DNA of 50,816 nt from Gemmatimonadota bacterium (GCA_028287285.1 JAQBPY010000202.1:1-50816), one strand, 5' to 3'. Counted from the stretch's first letter, positions 18,151 to 27,663 are shown. The notes: generated by a model not told the origin, from the letters alone. Numbers and translations are program-made.

Positions 18151-18537
18151 TTACTTGTGGCAGGCTGACTTGATTTGCTTGCGTTCGGCGTCGTGGCGGG
18201 CGTCGAGGTCTTTCCGACGGGCATCGAGGAGCGCGCGCTGGGCGGGAGTGAGTACGGCGCTCATCGCGGAGCGACGAGCGGCCTTCAGGGAATCGAGTGC
18301 CGGCTGGAGCGGCTTGACCAGCGCGTCCATCTGGCAGTTGTTCTCGTCGAAGATGGAATCCAGGACGGTGCGTTGCGCGGCCTGCAGCCCGAGATCGTCG
18401 TAGAAGCGCGTCCGGCGTGCGACGATGGAGCTGTCGTCCTTGTTGTGAAAGACCCGGTCGCCCGCAAACCCCACGACGGCGCCCACGAGCAGGGCACCGA
18501 GGAGAAATGCGAGCGCTTGCTGTTTGGGACGCTGCAT
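18151..18537 (-). CDS. Spy/CpxP-like (LTxxQ) membrane-anchored periplasmic protein
   Basis: 128 residues. The start at 18537 gives an N-terminal membrane anchor or signal (LAFLLGALLVGAVVGFAGD). The rest is a charged helical domain with an LTPAQRALLDARR motif at residues 96-108, the LTxxQ signature of Spy/CpxP-type envelope-stress chaperones or metal sensors such as CnrX. Two cysteines (C68 and C126) bracket the helical hairpin. Its place between the anti-sigma-like gene and tolC suggests that it senses or buffers the signal that releases the sigma factor. Confidence 0.78.
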   Translation of the reverse strand: MQRPKQQALAFLLGALLVGAVVGFAGDRVFHNKDDSSIVARRTRFYDDLGLQAAQRTVLDSIFDENNCQMDALVKPLQPALDSLKAARRSAMSAVLTPAQRALLDARRKDLDARHDAERKQIKSACHK

Positions 18538-18544
18538 GCGCGGC

Positions 18545-18910
18545 CTAGCGGGAAATGATGGTATGAAGCGCAACGTCGCCGTCGCCGACGGAGGCGGCCT
18601 TTGCGGACGCTTCCATGGACGTGGGGACCGGCGCGATGATGCTGGCGTAGGCGCTGCTCACCTCGACCTGCCGCGAGTGCGCGAGTGCGAGGCTCGCCGC
18701 AAAGATCAGCGCCGCCGCCGCCGCGAGGCCCGGACGCGCCATCTCGACCACCTCGGCCCACCACACCGTGCCTTCATCCTTCTGCGCGACGTGCGCGAGG
18801 ATGCGCGACTCGAGCGAATCCCAGTAGGCCTCGTCTGCAGGCGGAGCATAGAGCGCCCGGAGGGCGTTCGTGAGCTCGGCATCGCCGGACGTCCAGCGGT
18901 CATGCGTCAT
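18545..18910 (-). CDS. putative anti-sigma factor (single membrane helix)
   Basis: 121 residues. A soluble N-terminal part (residues 1-58, WTSGDAELTNALRALYAPPA) is followed by one membrane helix (about 59-78, PGLAAAAALIFAASLALAHS) and a short periplasmic tail. The start overlaps the sigma gene by four bases (ATGA), the usual arrangement for a sigma/anti-sigma pair. There is no zinc-binding HxxxCxxC motif and no sequence identification beyond this, so the function rests on gene order and topology. Confidence 0.7.
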   Translation of the reverse strand: MTHDRWTSGDAELTNALRALYAPPADEAYWDSLESRILAHVAQKDEGTVWWAEVVEMARPGLAAAAALIFAASLALAHSRQVEVSSAYASIIAPVPTSMEASAKAASVGDGDVALHTIISR

Positions 18911-19497
18911 GATGTACTCCGAAGATTGCTCAGTAGCCGCCGCAGTGCCGCGCGGGCATGGTGAAGATCAGATCTCGCCGTACCCTCGGGGATGCCGAGC
19001 GTTCGCCCGATCTCTCCATGGGTGAAGCCTTCGACGTCGTGCATCACGATCACCGATCGCTGCCGGTGGGTGAGATGCGTCAACGCTTCCTGCAGCCGTT
19101 CGCGAAGCTCACCCGATTCCGCCGGATCGCGGAACGGCATCGGGATGGTCTCCGGGAGCTCTTCCGCGACGCGCACCTTGCGGCGGCGCACGAGGTCGAG
19201 CGCGGCATTCGCCATGATCCGGTACAACCACGCCCCGAATGGCTGATCGGGACGAAACCGGTCGAGCGCCCTGTGTGCATGCAGGAATCCTTCCTGCACC
19301 GCATCTTCCGCATCTTCGTGCGACAGCACGATGGCACGGACAATGGAGTACGCCCGCCGCTGGTGGATGCGAACGAGCGCCGAAAACGCGTCGTTCGACC
19401 CGCGCTGCGCCGCGATGACAATCGCGCGCTCGGACATCGCGCCTTCAGCCGGCGAAGGCATGGAGTACGACGAGAGAGGCGCGGTGGTCGCGAGCAT
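18907..19497 (-). CDS. ECF sigma factor (sigma-E/RpoE-like)
   Basis: 196 residues if it starts at 19497; M21 at 19437 (preceded by GAAGG) is an equally good start and removes a low-complexity leader. Region 2 is at about residues 36-105 (AFSALVRIHQRRAYSIVRAI, then DAEDAVQEGFLHAHRALDRF and WLYRIMANAALDLVRRR). Region 4 is at about 135-190 (LTHLTHRQRSVIVMHDVEGF, GEIGRTLGIPEGTARSDLHH). It directs RNA polymerase to envelope-stress promoters and is probably inhibited by the overlapping downstream gene. It heads the operon that includes the efflux genes, so it most likely activates them and itself. Confidence 0.93.
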   Translation of the reverse strand: MLATTAPLSSYSMPSPAEGAMSERAIVIAAQRGSNDAFSALVRIHQRRAYSIVRAIVLSHEDAEDAVQEGFLHAHRALDRFRPDQPFGAWLYRIMANAALDLVRRRKVRVAEELPETIPMPFRDPAESGELRERLQEALTHLTHRQRSVIVMHDVEGFTHGEIGRTLGIPEGTARSDLHHARAALRRLLSNLRSTS

Positions 19498-19562
19498 GGT
19501 TCCAGCGGTGGGGTGACGTCATCCCTTCTACGGGCGCCCGGGTTGGAGCGTTGGAGATCCGG

Positions 19563-20156
19563 TCATGTCGAGGCCGGTATCCCGGTAAGGCCAAGCGCGT
19601 CCGCAGAACGCTGCAGGGCCGCGATCACGAACGCGATGTGCTCGTCGAGGTCGACGCCGAGTGCCTCCGCACCGTTGATGACGTCGTCGCGGCTCACGCC
19701 GCGGGCAAACGCCTTGTCCTTCATCTTCTTGCGGACGGACCTGGCCTCGACCTCGTGCACGCTCCTTGAAGGACGAACGAGCGCCGTGGCTGTAATGAGC
19801 CCGGTGAGCTCGTCCACGGCGAACAGCGTCCTGGACATGGCCGATTCCCGCGGCACGTTGCAGTAGAGGGCGTGGCCGAGGATCGCGTCGAGAATGTCTT
19901 CGGGCCAGCCTTTCGCGCGCAGGATCCGCACGCCTTCGGCCGGATGCTCCTCGGTGGCGGAGTGGGCGTCGTTGGGAAAACGCTCGTAGTCGAAGTCATG
20001 AACGAGCCCCGCCAGCCCCCAGCGCTCTACGTCCTCGCCGTTCTTCCCGGCGTAGGCGCGCATGGCGGCCTCGACGGCGAGCATGTGCTTCCGGAGCGAG
20101 TCGCTGGCGGTGTACTCGTGGACGAGCGCGAGGGCGTCGGCGCGGGTGGGTAGCAT
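19563..20156 (-). CDS. HD-domain phosphohydrolase
   Basis: 197 residues, an HDIG-like metal-dependent phosphohydrolase. Visible ligands are H24 (SLRKHMLAVEA), H53-D54 (GLVHDFDYERF), H71 (EEHPAEGVRI) and H95 (LGHALY), followed by the conserved VDELTGLI segment. These small cytoplasmic HD proteins are widespread and act on an unidentified nucleotide or phospho-substrate. It diverges from the AAA ATPase gene with a 63-base spacer. Confidence 0.88.
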   Translation of the reverse strand: MLPTRADALALVHEYTASDSLRKHMLAVEAAMRAYAGKNGEDVERWGLAGLVHDFDYERFPNDAHSATEEHPAEGVRILRAKGWPEDILDAILGHALYCNVPRESAMSRTLFAVDELTGLITATALVRPSRSVHEVEARSVRKKMKDKAFARGVSRDDVINGAEALGVDLDEHIAFVIAALQRSADALGLTGIPAST

Positions 20157-20219
20157 TTTCGGAGGCGGGAGTCGTCTGTGGAGATTGCGGGACGAGTGGT
20201 CCGGAACGCAGCATTCTGG

Positions 20220-21098
20220 ATGCCGCGTCGCGCACCATCAATAAAGAATACCCCTTCCGGGCCCGAAACGCAGGTCGCCCGGCTCCCTTTTCTACGGCAA
20301 ATCGGCCGAAAAGGTGCCGAAACAGCCGCGGAATTCCCATTTTCGGTGCCTGTCGTACGCTCTCTGACCACGCTCGCCTTCCCGGAGCCCGTCACATTTT
20401 TTGTGGGAGAGAACGGCTCCGGGAAGTCCACACTGCTGGAAGGAATCGCCGCAGCCGCCAAATTGCCGGCGGTGGGATCCGCGGACCTTGCCGGCGATGC
20501 AACACTCGTGGCGCAACGGACGCTTGGCGCGGCGCTCCAGCTCACCTGGAACAGGCGCACCCACAAGGGGTTTTTCCTGCGCGCCGAGGATTTCTTCGGG
20601 TTCACCAGGCGTCTCTCGGCCATGCGGGCCGAGTTTCTTCGTGAGCTCGCCGCGATCGACGTGGAATACGAAGGCCGGTCAACACTGTCCAAAGGGTTGG
20701 CGAGGATGCCGGCGTCGAGGTCTCTTGCCGAGATGGAACAGCGATACGGCATCGACCTCGACGCGAATTCACATGGCCAGAGCTTCCTGAAGCTTTTCCA
20801 GTCGCGGTTCGTGCCCGGCGGGTTGTACCTGCTCGACGAGCCCGAAGCGCCCCTCAGCCCACAGAGTCAACTGGCACTCATGATGATGATGCAGGACATG
20901 ATCTCGCAGGACGCGCAGTTCATCGTTGCCACACACTCGCCGATACTCCTGGCATATCCCGGCGCGGCCATCTACAGCTTTGACGCGCTGCCTGTCCAGC
21001 GAACCGAATACGAGGAGCTCGAGCATGTTCGACTTACCAAGGACTTTCTGAACCAGCCGGGCCGGTACCTCCGGGCGCTTCGTGAGGCGTCGGAGTAA
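20220..21098 (+). CDS. AAA-family ATPase (OLD/SMC-like, single domain)
   Basis: About 292 residues from the ATG at 20220; an in-frame GTG at 20178 would add 14. Walker A GENGSGKST is at residues 63-71, SHGQSFLKLF at about 184-193 serves as signature, and Walker B (LYLLDEPEA) is at about 202-210. It is followed by the ATHSPILLAYPGA His-switch and YEELEHVRLTKDFLN. This is the stand-alone AAA family of about 240-290 residues, ABC/SMC-like in fold and without membrane partners. Cellular role unknown. The next gene starts within its last codons. Confidence 0.85.
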   Translation: MPRRAPSIKNTPSGPETQVARLPFLRQIGRKGAETAAEFPFSVPVVRSLTTLAFPEPVTFFVGENGSGKSTLLEGIAAAAKLPAVGSADLAGDATLVAQRTLGAALQLTWNRRTHKGFFLRAEDFFGFTRRLSAMRAEFLRELAAIDVEYEGRSTLSKGLARMPASRSLAEMEQRYGIDLDANSHGQSFLKLFQSRFVPGGLYLLDEPEAPLSPQSQLALMMMMQDMISQDAQFIVATHSPILLAYPGAAIYSFDALPVQRTEYEELEHVRLTKDFLNQPGRYLRALREASE

Positions 21099-23697
21099 CT
21101 TGAAAAGCACATCCTCTCGTTTCGCGAACCGGTCCTTCGCTACGCCCAGGACAACGATATTGTGCCTCCGCCGCTGGTTGCCTGCCGTTGCCCTGGCCTT
21201 CGCCACTTCATGCGGCGGCGGTTCGGACGCGGGTAACATCACCAGGGAGCTGCCGCCCGTGCCTGTGATCGCCACGGTGAGCGTCACGCCGGCGGCAACC
21301 AGCATTGACGTAGGCGGCAATGCCACGTTCACCGCGGATGTGCGCGATCAATTTGGCGGTCCGTTCGCGGTGCAGGCCGTCACCTGGACCAGCTCGAGCG
21401 CATCGATTGCGCCGGTGAGCTCCGCGGGAGTCGTGAACGGGCTCGCACCCGGCACCGTAACAATTACGGCCAGTGTCTCGGGAAAGTCGGGTACGGCCAC
21501 GCTAACAGTGGCCCCCGCGGCCGTGAGCAGCGTAAGCGTGCCCGCGCCGCCAGCCGCACTGAATGCCGGCGAGTCCGTACAGCTTTCCGCCATCGTGCGC
21601 GACCGCAGCGGAGCGAGCCTGCAAGGTCGTGTCGTGGCATGGGCGTCCAGCTCCGCCGCCATCGCCACGGTGGACGCCGGCGGAAAGGTGACCGCGGTAG
21701 GCGGCGGCTCGGCCACCATTACGGCGACCAGCGAAGGCGTGAGCGGATCGGCCACGATCGTGGTGCTGGGCGTTGGTGCGGTGCAGCCGACGATCACATC
21801 CATTTCGCCGGCCACGCTTGCGCCGGGCAGCATTGCCACGATTACCGGAACCGGGTTTGACGCGGCCACGGCGGGCAATGTGATCACCATTCGCGGCGTG
21901 TCCGTAACGGCGCTGACCGCGACGCCAACGCAGATCACACTTACCATTCCGTGCGTCAATCAGGGCGCCGCGGATGTCCAGGTCACGGCCAACCAGCGCA
22001 AGGGAGCCGCTTTCACCTCCACGGTTGCGGTGCCGCAGCGTTCACTCGCCGTTGGCCAGGCCATTGTGGCGAGCGACGCAAGCTGCAACGAGCTCACTGC
22101 CGTGAGTGGCGCCGCACGCTACATCGTCTCCGTCTTCAGTGCGGCCGCATCGGAAAACACACTCGTGGATTTCGAGATCGACGGAAATCCTGCGTCGGCG
22201 GTATCTCCGTTCATTGCGCAGGCCACGCCGGCGCGCACGATGGCGCTCGCTGCGCCCGGTCCCGAAGCCGCGCGCGATCGCGCTCACTTTGCACAGCTGG
22301 AGCGCAACCGCGCCAACTTGGCGGAGGGGCAGCGTCTCTCCGCACTGCTGCCGTCACCAGGCAGGTCGCTGATAGCGGCGCGGGCAGCGCTTCCGGCAAT
22401 TGGCGATGCGCGCGATTTCTACATGACGTTCGGCACCACCTGCAACGACACGACGCAGCAGATGCACGGCAAGGTCATTTACGTCGGCGCGCATGCCATC
22501 GTGTGGGAAGATTCCACCAATGTGCTCCAGTCCAGCAAGGACCCCGCCCTCGCGGGCTACTACCAGCGGCTCGGCAAGATCTTCGATGCCGACCAGTACG
22601 ACGTGATCAGGACCAATTTTGGCGATCCACTGCTGCGCGATGCGGTCACCGACAACGATGGCCACATCAACATGGTGTTCAGCGACCGGTTGAACAACAC
22701 GGGTGCCGCCGCGTACGTGTCGAGCTGCGATCAATTTCCCACGACGGTGTTCAAGGGCTCGAACTTTGGCCAGATGTTCTACGGCTTCACGCCAACCACC
22801 ACCGGCTCCAACCTGAACAGCACGCTCTTTCCCGACGGCTGGTTCATCTTCATGGGCCGCACCGTGGTGCACGAGGTGAAGCACATCGCGTCGCTGTCCG
22901 CGCGCGTCGTCAACAACGCCTCGTTCGAGGAAAGCTGGCTGGAAGAGGGCACGGCCAGACACGCCGAGGAGCTGTGGACGCGCCAGTACATCCATAAGGC
23001 GTCGTGGAAGGGAAACAACGGGTTCGGGAGCGCTGCCACCAACGGTGTCTTCTGCGACTTTCACCCCGAGAATTCGGTGTGCAATGCCGCTGATGGCCTG
23101 CGGCGCCCCAGCTACGGCGTGCGGCGGCAGTTCAATGAGATCCGCAACAAGCTGGTGCAGCCGTGGAACTGGTCCATCTACGGCGACGGCTCCGGGCAAA
23201 GCGGCAGCGTGTTCTACCAGACCACGTGGTCATTGGTCAGATATGCCATTGACCGCTACGCCACGTCCGAAGCGTCATTCCTCACCGCGTTGACCAGCTC
23301 CAGGGGCACGGGGCTCGCCAACCTGAGCGCCCTTGCCGGCGTATCGCCCGATCAGCTGTTCGGGCTGTGGACGCTCTCGCTGTACGCCGACGACTATCCA
23401 GGGCTGACGGCGCCGAGTATCGATATCCAGTTTCCTACGTGGAATTTGCGCAGCATCTATGCGGGGCTGAACACGGATCCCACGTGGGGCTCCACGTTCA
23501 CCACGCCGTTTCCAATCGTGCCCGTGACCGTGGGCTTTGGCTCGTTCGCGTCGCAGCGGCGGAGCCTCCGTGGCGGCGCGAACGCCTACTTCGAACTTCA
23601 GGGCACGTCGGCGGGTCCGCAGTTGTTGAACGTCCGTTCACTATCAGGCGGAGCGGCGTCGTCCAACCTCAGAATCGCCATCGCAAGGTTGCAATGA
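21082..23697 (+). CDS. Ig-like/IPT lipoprotein with HExxH zinc-peptidase domain (paralogue 1)
   Basis: About 871 residues from a GTG that overlaps the ATPase gene; TTG at 21100 with GGAG just before it is also plausible. A lipoprotein leader ends ALAFATSCGGGSD. Two BIG2-like beta domains (about residues 58-140 and 145-225, VSVTPAATSIDVGGNATFTA) are followed by an IPT/TIG domain (PTITSISPATLAPGSIATIT). The long C-terminal domain contains HEVKH at residues 597-601 and E621-E622 about 20 residues later (SWLEEGTARHAEE), a gluzincin-type zinc site. This is probably a cell-surface metallopeptidase. A homologue lies at 25068-27635. The lipoprotein gene downstream overlaps its stop. Confidence 0.85.
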   Translation: MRRRSNLKSTSSRFANRSFATPRTTILCLRRWLPAVALAFATSCGGGSDAGNITRELPPVPVIATVSVTPAATSIDVGGNATFTADVRDQFGGPFAVQAVTWTSSSASIAPVSSAGVVNGLAPGTVTITASVSGKSGTATLTVAPAAVSSVSVPAPPAALNAGESVQLSAIVRDRSGASLQGRVVAWASSSAAIATVDAGGKVTAVGGGSATITATSEGVSGSATIVVLGVGAVQPTITSISPATLAPGSIATITGTGFDAATAGNVITIRGVSVTALTATPTQITLTIPCVNQGAADVQVTANQRKGAAFTSTVAVPQRSLAVGQAIVASDASCNELTAVSGAARYIVSVFSAAASENTLVDFEIDGNPASAVSPFIAQATPARTMALAAPGPEAARDRAHFAQLERNRANLAEGQRLSALLPSPGRSLIAARAALPAIGDARDFYMTFGTTCNDTTQQMHGKVIYVGAHAIVWEDSTNVLQSSKDPALAGYYQRLGKIFDADQYDVIRTNFGDPLLRDAVTDNDGHINMVFSDRLNNTGAAAYVSSCDQFPTTVFKGSNFGQMFYGFTPTTTGSNLNSTLFPDGWFIFMGRTVVHEVKHIASLSARVVNNASFEESWLEEGTARHAEELWTRQYIHKASWKGNNGFGSAATNGVFCDFHPENSVCNAADGLRRPSYGVRRQFNEIRNKLVQPWNWSIYGDGSGQSGSVFYQTTWSLVRYAIDRYATSEASFLTALTSSRGTGLANLSALAGVSPDQLFGLWTLSLYADDYPGLTAPSIDIQFPTWNLRSIYAGLNTDPTWGSTFTTPFPIVPVTVGFGSFASQRRSLRGGANAYFELQGTSAGPQLLNVRSLSGGAASSNLRIAIARLQ

Positions 23698-24236
23698 GCA
23701 CACCGGTACGACTCCTGGTTGGCGCAGCATGCGTCGTTGCACTCGCGTGCCGCACCGGCAACGCAGGAATTGACTACGGCGAGACACCCGTGCAAAACAC
23801 CGTGGATACCGTGCGCGGCGTGCTTTCCACGGTGGGCAGTGAGCCGATTGTCGAGGTCGTGATCACGCCCGCCGCTGGGGAAAAGTTCGTCATCGTGGGA
23901 GGGCAGACGGCGCGCCTTCGGTCACTCGGCAAGGTGGAAGTGATGCTGGCTGGCCGCTATCCGGGTCTTCGCAGCATGACCGCTGCTCCCAGGGGGCTCA
24001 GGGCGTTCGAGGCCGACAAGTTCACCGTACGGTCGGCGGACGGTGTGCCCGCGTATGATGGAGTCGTGGTCAAGGAAGCCGATCACTACTTTTTGATCTC
24101 GTCGAACGGGCACCGCTGGCCGGCAGACCACATGCCCGAGATGCTTCGCCGTCTGCCGGGAGCCCGCGTGTTCCTGGCCGGACCCCTGGACCGGGATCCC
24201 GTGAGCTACGGCATCATCAGCGAGCCCGGCCGATAA
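23694..24236 (+). CDS. small lipoprotein of unknown function
   Basis: 180 residues. The ATG at 23694 overlaps the TGA of the Ig-like peptidase gene (ATGA), so the two are translationally coupled. A lipobox (VVALAC at residues 14-19) ends the leader. The mature part is about 160 residues of mixed alpha/beta with IVEVVITPAAGEKFVIVGGQ and a cluster PGARVFLAGPLDRDPVSYGI. I do not recognise the family. Coupling suggests that it works on the same substrate as the peptidase upstream. Confidence 0.75.
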   Translation: MSTPVRLLVGAACVVALACRTGNAGIDYGETPVQNTVDTVRGVLSTVGSEPIVEVVITPAAGEKFVIVGGQTARLRSLGKVEVMLAGRYPGLRSMTAAPRGLRAFEADKFTVRSADGVPAYDGVVVKEADHYFLISSNGHRWPADHMPEMLRRLPGARVFLAGPLDRDPVSYGIISEPGR

Positions 24237-24268
24237 AAAAACTGGCGGCCGGATGAGCTCCGGCCGCC
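24235..24268 (-). terminator. intrinsic terminator of the cyclophilin unit
   Basis: Perfect 10-bp stem (GGCGGCCGGA, loop TGAGC, TCCGGCCGCC at 24244-24268). Read on the minus strand it is followed by AG and seven T residues (the A-run at 24235-24241). It lies 17 bases after the stop of the small membrane protein at 24285. The + strand lipoprotein gene stops in the A-run, so it may also use the hairpin. Confidence 0.88.
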
Positions 24269-24284
24269 CGTATTTGCAAACGTC

Positions 24285-24443
24285 TTACTTTGTTGCTTCG
24301 GCGCCCGGCTTGGCTGCTTCTTCCGACGAGTAGTGCGCATTGGTCATGCGCACGATGGCGAAGAGGATGACGAACAGGGCAATGCCGCCCAGGATGAGTC
24401 CGGTGAAGGCCGCAGACTTGTCCGACTGCTGCGGCGCGCTCAT
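24285..24443 (-). CDS. small single-helix membrane protein
   Basis: 52 residues. The ATG at 24443 overlaps the TGA of the cyclophilin gene by four bases. One membrane helix (about residues 14-32, [18 protein letters not shown]) is flanked by short charged ends, with a Glu/Ala/Lys tail. The function is unknown. Translational coupling and the following terminator show that it is a real gene, the last of the unit. Confidence 0.7.
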   Translation of the reverse strand: MSAPQQSDKSAAFTGLILGGIALFVILFAIVRMTNAHYSSEEAAKPGAEATK

Positions 24444-24898
24444 ACGACGCGCACCGAGTTCATGACGTCGTCCTTCTTGATCTGCTTCATGACGTCGAGC
24501 CCGCCGGTGATCTGGCCGAATACGGTGTGCACGCCATTGAGGTGACGGGTATTGCTCTCGGAGAGCACCATGAAGAACTGGCTGCCCCCCGTGTCCTTTC
24601 CGGCATGCGCCATGGACAGCGAGCCCACAGCGTGCTTGCGGGGGTTGCCGGCCGTCTCGCACTTGATCTTCCAGCCTGGACCACCCGTACCCACCCGGCC
24701 ATCGCCGGCGGGCAGGTCGCGAGATAACGGATCGCCGCCCTGCACCACGAAATCATCGATGACGCGGTGGAACTTGACGCCGTCGTAGAACTTGGAATTC
24801 GCGAGCTTCTCGAAGTTTTCGACGGTCTTTGGGGCGTCGGTGTCGTAGAGCTCCGCGGTAATGGTCCCGCGGTTGGTCTCGAAGGTTGCTGTCTTCAA
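24440..24898 (-). CDS. cyclophilin-type peptidyl-prolyl isomerase
   Basis: 152 residues from a TTG start at 24898, which has AGCAGGAG 9 bases upstream; no ATG or GTG is available near the domain start. It has the classical cyclophilin core: [33 protein letters not shown] (catalytic Arg in FHRV), [18 protein letters not shown] and [15 protein letters not shown]. No signal peptide is visible, so it is probably cytoplasmic. It catalyses cis-trans isomerisation of Xaa-Pro bonds. It diverges from the second Ig-like peptidase gene. Confidence 0.93.
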   Translation of the reverse strand: MKTATFETNRGTITAELYDTDAPKTVENFEKLANSKFYDGVKFHRVIDDFVVQGGDPLSRDLPAGDGRVGTGGPGWKIKCETAGNPRKHAVGSLSMAHAGKDTGGSQFFMVLSESNTRHLNGVHTVFGQITGGLDVMKQIKKDDVMNSVRVV

Positions 24899-25067
24899 CG
24901 TGTACGCTCCTGCTGGGTCGGCGAGTTTTGGATAGTCCCGTAAGATACCCGGTCGGGGCAACCGTGCCACCTCCCGGTCATCGATCGTCCCATTTACAAG
25001 ACGTGGGGTACTACGGAAGTTTCGTGTCCCACCACGCATCTCGTTGCGTCGCCCTCCTTCCCGCCTC

Positions 25068-27635
25068 ATGCGCCTCCGTCTCCCGATTGTCTGCGCTCTT
25101 GCCGCCGCCCTGTCACTCGCCTGTGGCGGAAGTGGCACCGATACCGGCGGCGGCCCCACGAACACCACGCCCGTGGTTCGTGCCGTAAGCGTCGCGCCCA
25201 CGAGCGTCCAGGTCGAGTTGGGCGCGACAACTACACTTGTCGTTGACGTCCGCGACCAGTTCGGGGCTGCCATGACGGGCAAGACGGCCACGTGGAGCTC
25301 ATTCAACACGCTCATTGCCACGGTCGACGCCGGCGGCGTGGTGCGGGGCATTGCCGTGGGCAGCACGACCATTAGCGCCCTCGTGGACGGCCAGACGGGA
25401 CTCGCGCTCGTGACCGTGGTTCCGCTCTCCGTGGCGAGCGTATCGGTCACCCCTGCTGCCGCGCCCGTCGCCATTGGCGCCGCGCCGGCGCTGAGTGTCA
25501 CGGTGAAGGACAAGAACGGCGGCACGCTTGCCGGGCGAACCGTGACGTGGAGCTCCAGCAACGTGCGGGTGGCCACCGTGAGCGCCGTAACGGGGGCGAT
25601 CACTGCGCTGAGTGCAGGCACCACCACGATTACCGCCCTGAGCGAAGGAGTCAGCGGCACCGCGGTGCTGGCCGTTGCGGCGCCGGCGGGATCGTCGGCA
25701 CCGGCCATTTCCTCCATCTCGCCCGCCACGCTCGTGGGTGGCGCGACTGCGACGATCATCGGCACCAATCTCACATCCGGCGCGGGAGCGAGCGTGGTGT
25801 TCGTTGCCGGTGTGCCGGCGGCGGTGACGTCGGCCACGGCAACCCAAATCCTGGCAACGGTTCCCGCGGCCGGCATCCCCTGCCAGAGCTCGCAGGCCGT
25901 GAGCGTGGAAGTCACGACAGTGGCCGGCACCGCCGCGAGACAGCAGCCCATGAGCGGCGCGACGTCGCGGCCCCTCGCCGTTGGCCAGAGTTTCATTGCC
26001 ACCGCATCAGGCAACGTGGGGTGCAATGAGCTGCCGTCGGCGGGTGCGTACCTCATCAGTGTCTTCAATGCCGGCACGACCCTGGGCCAGGCGGCAGGCT
26101 TTGAATTGAAGGGCAGCACCGGCGGCGCGCTTGCGTCACGGTTCGGACCCATTGCTGCGCAACCGGTGTTGATCGCCGCGCCGCACGCTGCCGCGCGCAG
26201 CCAGGTGGATGCGCAGCAATTGGCGGAGACGCAGGAGCACCTCGAGCACATGGAGGTGAACCGCGAGCTCATTCGCCAGCTGGGTTCCCCACGACAGTAT
26301 CGCCAGCTCTCGCGTGCGGTGGCTGGAGTGGGATCGGCGGGTCCGTCGCGGGTGCCCGTTCCAACAACTGTTGGACAGACGGCGCAGATGAATTACCACT
26401 TCAACTCGTGCACGGCCGCCAACGGGCAGCCGCTCACGGCGCGCGTGGTGTACGTGGGTCCGCGGGTGATCGTGATGGAAGACAACGCGGGCCCGCTCGC
26501 CGGCAAGATCGACGCGGACATGATCACGATGGCGCAGGAATTCGAGACGGTGTCGTTTCCAATCCTCACGGCGAACTTCGGCGACCCACTCGCATTTGAC
26601 GCGCAGACGGATGCGAACAACCGGCTCATCATGTTGTTCACGCCCAAGGTGAACACCCAATCATCCAACCTGCTCGGCTTCGTCTCGTCGTGCGATTTCT
26701 ATCCGCCTAGCCTTGCCACCTCGGTATCGGGCAGCAACCAGGCCGAGATTTTCTATGCGCGCGCGGTGACCGATACCACGGCCACCTCGTCGACGCTCGA
26801 CAGCCGCAACACGTGGCGGCGGCTCATGCCGGCCACGCTCATCCACGAGACGAAACACATCGTCTCGTATGCCGAACGGTTCCAGGCGCCGGTGAACGTG
26901 ACGGACTTCGAGCAGGTGTGGCTCGAGGAAGCCACGGCGCAGCTCGCGGCGGAGATGTACGCACGCGTTGCGCACGGCAATGGCTGGAAGAGCAATGCGA
27001 CCTACTTTGGCACGCTCGATTGTGAAGTGCGCCCGAACACCGCGAACTGCGGCCTCGGTGTGCAGACGATGGCCAGCCACTTCGGCTTTCTCACGGAATT
27101 CCTGCAGAGCTTCGAGGGCAAGACGATCCTGAGCGGCACCGACGACAACGATATCTACGGCAGCTCATGGATGTTCACCCGCTGGCTCACCGATACCTAT
27201 GGCGGCACCGACGAAGGCGCGTTCATCAAGAGGATGGTGCACAACTACAACGTCACGGGCGTTGCGAACGCCACGAACGTTACGGGGAAAACGTGGCCCG
27301 AGCTGCTTGGCCAGTTCACCCTGATGCTGGCCGCTGACGATCTGGCGGGCATGGCGGCGCCGTACAGTGAGGCGAGCTGGAACCTGCCCGGTGTATTCAC
27401 GGGCCGCAGCACTGACCTGTCGAGTCATCCGTCTGCCACGCCGCTCGTGCCGCGCACGGCCAATTCTGGGGCGTTCACGGTGAACGTCGCGTCGCTCAAG
27501 GGGGGCGGGGCCATGCTATTGAAGCTCACGGCGGTCACTGCCGGTGCGCCGCAGCTCATCGACCTGCACGATGTTGGTGGTGCGAAGCTGGCGTCGCAGT
27601 CCAACATCGGAATTGCGGTGCTGCGCATTCAGTAA
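25068..27635 (+). CDS. Ig-like/IPT lipoprotein with HExxH zinc-peptidase domain (paralogue 2)
   Basis: 855 residues with a lipoprotein leader ([19 protein letters not shown]). The order matches paralogue 1: two BIG2-like domains (about residues 40-115 and 120-200), an IPT/TIG domain ([20 protein letters not shown]), then the C-terminal peptidase domain. HETKH is at residues 593-597 and E620-E621 in [13 protein letters not shown]. Divergence in the linkers but conservation around the zinc site argues for retained activity. A surface metallopeptidase is the inference. The 168 bases upstream are shared with the divergent cyclophilin promoter. Confidence 0.85.
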   Translation: MRLRLPIVCALAAALSLACGGSGTDTGGGPTNTTPVVRAVSVAPTSVQVELGATTTLVVDVRDQFGAAMTGKTATWSSFNTLIATVDAGGVVRGIAVGSTTISALVDGQTGLALVTVVPLSVASVSVTPAAAPVAIGAAPALSVTVKDKNGGTLAGRTVTWSSSNVRVATVSAVTGAITALSAGTTTITALSEGVSGTAVLAVAAPAGSSAPAISSISPATLVGGATATIIGTNLTSGAGASVVFVAGVPAAVTSATATQILATVPAAGIPCQSSQAVSVEVTTVAGTAARQQPMSGATSRPLAVGQSFIATASGNVGCNELPSAGAYLISVFNAGTTLGQAAGFELKGSTGGALASRFGPIAAQPVLIAAPHAAARSQVDAQQLAETQEHLEHMEVNRELIRQLGSPRQYRQLSRAVAGVGSAGPSRVPVPTTVGQTAQMNYHFNSCTAANGQPLTARVVYVGPRVIVMEDNAGPLAGKIDADMITMAQEFETVSFPILTANFGDPLAFDAQTDANNRLIMLFTPKVNTQSSNLLGFVSSCDFYPPSLATSVSGSNQAEIFYARAVTDTTATSSTLDSRNTWRRLMPATLIHETKHIVSYAERFQAPVNVTDFEQVWLEEATAQLAAEMYARVAHGNGWKSNATYFGTLDCEVRPNTANCGLGVQTMASHFGFLTEFLQSFEGKTILSGTDDNDIYGSSWMFTRWLTDTYGGTDEGAFIKRMVHNYNVTGVANATNVTGKTWPELLGQFTLMLAADDLAGMAAPYSEASWNLPGVFTGRSTDLSSHPSATPLVPRTANSGAFTVNVASLKGGGAMLLKLTAVTAGAPQLIDLHDVGGAKLASQSNIGIAVLRIQ

Positions 27636-27662
27636 AGACGCTTTCCGTAAAGACGCTTTCCG
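27633..27662. repeat. 15-bp tandem duplication across a stop codon
   Basis: GTAAAGACGCTTTCC occurs twice without spacer (27633-27647 and 27648-27662). The first copy contains the TAA stop of the peptidase gene; the second abuts the stop of the convergent TonB-C lipoprotein gene. Each copy holds a minimal AAAG/CTTT stem. Confidence 0.8.
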
Positions 27663-27663
27663 T

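Noticed and set aside
24899-26272. 610-codon frame extending the cyclophilin upstream
   Set aside because: The extension is antisense to the Ig-like peptidase gene, is Ala/Val/Thr-rich with no domain, and there is a TTG with a good ribosome-binding site at 24898.
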